A DNA stretch of 64,000 nucleotides, from contig NZ_JAIHOO010000001.1 of assembly GCF_019733395.1 (NCBI RefSeq), positions 5,123,006 through 5,187,005 of the forward strand, read 5' to 3'. Shown here one piece after another: positions 61,472 to 64,000 of the stretch. Each line of letters begins with the position of its first letter. Position 1 is the first letter of the stretch. Position numbers and translations under genes: made by a program. This stretch comes from Lysobacter sp. BMK333-48F3. GTDB taxonomy: Bacteria > Pseudomonadota > Gammaproteobacteria > Xanthomonadales > Xanthomonadaceae. The notes beneath the pieces were generated by a model. The model searched no databases. It was not told the DNA's origin and saw nothing but the letters and a program-made list of their open reading frames with translations.

Positions 61472-63283
61472 GTGATCAAGACACTGACCGGCCTATTGCT
61501 CGCCCTGTCGGCGACCGGCGCATGGGCCACCGACCTCAGCCCCAACCAGGTCGGCGGCGGCGACATCCCCGGCAATTACCCGTCGATCGATTTCTACCTC
61601 AGCAACGGCAACTGGGCGCCCAAGCTGACCCTGTCCAACGCCGCCGGCGACGGCTACACCGTCGCGATCCACTCCAGTGCGGGCTACGACAGCCAGTTGG
61701 CCACCGGCAACACCGACTATCCGCTGAGCTCGATGCGGATCCAGGCCGGCAACCACCTGTCCTTCGTATACCGGGCCGCGCGGAAGCAATGGAGCCTGGT
61801 CGGGCCCAGCCTGAGTCCGAACCGCAACGGCGGCAGCGGCACCATCGGCAGTTACCCCGATGCCCGCGTGCTGCGCTTCGACCTCGCCGACGGCGATTGG
61901 GCGCAAGCGGTCACTCTGCCTTCCAGCGCCCCGGACAACAGCCTGATCGTGGTCTCGTCCAGCGCGACCTGGACCAGCCGCATCAATCCGCAGAACATCC
62001 AGTACGCGAGCAGCTTCAACCTGCGCACCGGCGACCAGTACGCCTTCCTGTATCGCTCCGCGCTGCAACGCTGGGTCAGCGTCAAGGCGCCGACCCAGAC
62101 GCTCGACGCCGGCAAGGTCGGCGCGCAGATCCCGACCCCGAGCGTGCCCAACACCCAGGTCCGGTTCGGCGACGGCAACTGGGTGTCGGAGATCCGCCTG
62201 CCGGCCGGCGCCGGCGACCGCGATCGGATCAGCCTCGTGTCCGACGCGACCTGGACCGCGACCGTCTCCAGCCAGAACGTCGACGCGCCTTCGACCATGA
62301 AACTGTTCACCGGCTCGCGCTACGACTTCATCTACATCAAGGAGCGCGCGCGCTGGGTGCTGCAGTCCAGCCCGACCCCGGCCTATACCGCGAGCAGCCC
62401 GGGCGGCGCGCAACTGCCCGACATGACTTCGCCCAACGCCCGCTACTCGGCCTGGGACGGCAACTGGACCGGCACGGTGAAGCTGCCGGTCAACGCCGCG
62501 CCGGGCGACCGGGTGGTGGTCAAGAGCGATGCGGCCTGGGACTTCAGCGTCACCGGCCAAAACACCAGCTTCGGCAGCGTTCCGGTCCGTCGCGGCGAAA
62601 CCCTGCGCTTCGTCCGCACCTCGGCCGGCGCCTGGGCGCTGGATACCCGCCTGATCACCATGCTGCTGGTCTACAGCGAGGAAGCGGCGGCGCAACTCGG
62701 CGAGACCGCGGCGCAGATGCGGCTGTGGGAAGGGCTGCGGCTGACCAACGAGGCGCTGGAGAACTCCCGCGCCAACTTCTACGTCAAGGCGGTCGGCCTG
62801 CTCAAGCGACAGTTCCAGGCGACCACGCTCGGCGACATCCTCAACGTCGCGCTCAAGGACTCGGTGGTCAGCTCGACCCGGTCGCGGCTGGCCGCCGATG
62901 CGGTCTATTACGAGGGCACCGAAGAAGGCTGCGGCCTGGCCTGGGTCAGCGCCGGCCGCGAGAGCATGATCGGTTCGGGCTCGCTGGCCTGCGGCACCAC
63001 GGTGATGCGCCACGAGTTCGGCCACAACATGGGCCTCAATCACGGCGATGCCGCCAGCGGCGGTTCGGCGCCCTATGCCAAGGGCTACAACCTGATCCGC
63101 GACATCATGGGCGGCAACGCGATCCCCTTTTACTCCAACCCGAACCTGTACTACGCGACTCCTTACTACTCGTACACGCCCGATACCGAAGTGGCCATCG
63201 GCCTGCCGATGGGCATCGCCAACGTTACCGACTCGGTGCGGGCGATGAACGAGCGCTCCAAGATCGTTTCAGAGTTCTACTGA
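61472..63283 (+). CDS. Secreted metzincin zinc protease with four N-terminal beta repeats
   Basis: 603 residues from GTG 61472, which has GGAGG eight bases upstream; an ATG at 61457 lies in that site and is less likely. Signal peptide to about residue 19 (ALSATGAWA). Four repeats of about 90 residues (25-110, 115-203, 213-297, 303-391) share the pattern G-x-I-P...F-x-DGNW...LP, GD, A-T-W, QN, G-x-x-Y-x-F-x-Y, W. The catalytic domain (about 392-603) has HEFGHNMGLNH (514-524) and a Met-turn DIMGG (544-548), the metzincin signature, closest to M12 or M72 peptidases. Repeats may serve as substrate or cell-wall binding or as a propeptide. Confidence 0.88.
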   Translation: MIKTLTGLLLALSATGAWATDLSPNQVGGGDIPGNYPSIDFYLSNGNWAPKLTLSNAAGDGYTVAIHSSAGYDSQLATGNTDYPLSSMRIQAGNHLSFVYRAARKQWSLVGPSLSPNRNGGSGTIGSYPDARVLRFDLADGDWAQAVTLPSSAPDNSLIVVSSSATWTSRINPQNIQYASSFNLRTGDQYAFLYRSALQRWVSVKAPTQTLDAGKVGAQIPTPSVPNTQVRFGDGNWVSEIRLPAGAGDRDRISLVSDATWTATVSSQNVDAPSTMKLFTGSRYDFIYIKERARWVLQSSPTPAYTASSPGGAQLPDMTSPNARYSAWDGNWTGTVKLPVNAAPGDRVVVKSDAAWDFSVTGQNTSFGSVPVRRGETLRFVRTSAGAWALDTRLITMLLVYSEEAAAQLGETAAQMRLWEGLRLTNEALENSRANFYVKAVGLLKRQFQATTLGDILNVALKDSVVSSTRSRLAADAVYYEGTEEGCGLAWVSAGRESMIGSGSLACGTTVMRHEFGHNMGLNHGDAASGGSAPYAKGYNLIRDIMGGNAIPFYSNPNLYYATPYYSYTPDTEVAIGLPMGIANVTDSVRAMNERSKIVSEFY

Positions 63284-63302
63284 TAGATCCCGTCGAACCC
63301 GC

Positions 63303-63337
63303 GCCCGCCCACCGCACCGGTGGGCGGGCTTCGTCTT
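63303..63337 (+). terminator. Probable terminator of the metzincin protease gene
   Basis: Perfect 12-bp stem GCCCGCCCACCG/CGGTGGGCGGGC with a CAC loop, followed by TTCGTCTT. The stem is strong but the T-run is broken. Confidence 0.7.
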
Positions 63338-63358
63338 GGCACTACGGAACTCCACCTC

Positions 63359-64000
63359 ATGTCCATCACCCGCAAGCACGCCCTGGCGACCGCGCTCGCG
63401 CTGACCGCCGCGGCCACCGTCGGCCTGTTCCTGGTCGAACGCACGCGCGCCACCGCCCCGTCCGCTGCCGCGTCGCTGCTGGCGAGCGAGCCGGCGGCCG
63501 AGCCGGCAGCCGGCGCCGGAGCCCGCACGGCCTCCACGCCCGTCGACGCCTTCGTCGCCCGCCGCAGCGCCACGTTCTCGCTCGACCGCACTCGCCTGCA
63601 GCAAGCGCGCGCGCGCAAGGACGTCCTGCAACTGGCCGATCCGGCCAGGGTCGCCGCAGGCGCGCTGAAGCCGACCCCGCGGCAGATGAGCGACGGCCGC
63701 CAGTTCGTCGCCTACGACGCCTACGTGCTGGAAGCCAGGGGCGTCGGCGACGAGTTCGAAGTCTACGTGCCGAACATCGGCCTGACCCTGCACGGCGTGA
63801 TCGACACGGTCGAAGTCAACGGCGACATCGTCCGCTGGTCGGGCACGTTCGAGGACTTCAATTCGACCCAGAGCCGGTTCTCGATCAGCCAGACCATGAT
63901 CGACGACTACGTGCTGGGCAGCTTCGACACGCCGATGGGCAGCTACAACCTGGAAGCCAAGAACGGCCTGGGCTGGATCGTCGAGCAAGGCGCCGACTTC
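63359..64000 (+). CDS. Secreted protein, possibly the propeptide of another metalloprotease; cut by the window end
   Basis: 214 codons are visible from ATG 63359, with a signal peptide (LATALALTAAATVGLFLV) and an Ala-rich linker. The part from about 75 (SLDRTRLQQARARKDVLQL) to the end (FDTPMGSYNLEAKNGLGWIVEQGADF) looks like an inhibitory prodomain ahead of a secreted protease, because the repeated phrase on a thermo-stable sandwich ends in the G-x-Y-x-L-E...W-x-V pattern often seen before the mature enzyme. This is inference; the catalytic part, if any, lies outside. Confidence 0.5.
   Translation, partial: MSITRKHALATALALTAAATVGLFLVERTRATAPSAAASLLASEPAAEPAAGAGARTASTPVDAFVARRSATFSLDRTRLQQARARKDVLQLADPARVAAGALKPTPRQMSDGRQFVAYDAYVLEARGVGDEFEVYVPNIGLTLHGVIDTVEVNGDIVRWSGTFEDFNSTQSRFSISQTMIDDYVLGSFDTPMGSYNLEAKNGLGWIVEQGADF

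Overview
This window is GC-rich chromosomal DNA from a gammaproteobacterium of the Xanthomonadaceae, most likely Lysobacter or a close relative. The basis is inference from content: an Oar-type TonB-dependent receptor, secreted S9 and metzincin proteases, the rfbBACD order, the PhoH-YbeY-CorC block, paired REP sequences built on GTAGGAGCGGCGTGAGCC, and the heptamer arrays typical of this family. No rRNA, CRISPR array or prophage was seen. One tRNA (Asn) is present.

Layout. 1-1175: minor type IV pilins (pilW partial, pilV, fimT) on the minus strand. 1560-6545: tRNA-Asn, the nucleosidase ppnN and a large TonB-dependent receptor. 7104-9528: an overlapping grxD-SDR-marC operon divergent from sodB. 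9669-15438: lipoprotein hydrolase, purE-purK with a small membrane protein, a Trm112-like protein with nadC, and a DUF3301 protein. 15720-19767: sspA-sspB and the cytochrome bc1 operon petABC. 20065-23165: lytic transglycosylase, miaB and a GNAT acetyltransferase. 23483-26727: a DUF1800/DUF1501 pair. 26928-30668: a TetR-HlyD-ATPase-permease efflux operon with an apparently leaderless, self-controlled promoter. 31381-35492: a ketoacyl synthase III, an OleD-like reductase and an MBL hydrolase, opposite a PAP2-type phosphatase. 35570-41468: phoH, ybeY, an orphan pseudopilin, corC, a DUF4105 protein and corA. 41992-45782: cstA with its small partner, and a DUF819 membrane protein. 45886-47022: short inverted-repeat elements, one carrying a complete IS1595-family insertion with an 8-bp target duplication. 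47082-55463: two secreted S9 peptidases around an OPT and a POT peptide transporter. 55603-59014: dTDP-L-rhamnose synthesis (rfbBACD). 59415-64000: a secreted glycoside hydrolase, a multi-repeat metzincin protease and the start of another secreted protein.

How the genes work together. Most blocks are housekeeping (respiration, purine, NAD and tRNA modification, nucleotide-sugar supply). The accessory part fits a bacterium that digests external protein and polysaccharide: exported proteases and a glycosidase release peptides and sugars; OPT, POT and CstA-type carriers are placed to bring peptides or pyruvate-like compounds in; the TonB receptor imports larger ligands. The least explained locus is the ketoacyl synthase III/OleD-like/MBL operon, which has the first and last steps of an Ole-type head-to-head condensation pathway but no adjacent OleB or OleC.

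Limits. All calls come from reading the sequence and from recalled family knowledge; no database search or structure prediction was run. Start codons were chosen from ribosome-binding sites and overlaps, and several remain ambiguous, as stated in the entries.
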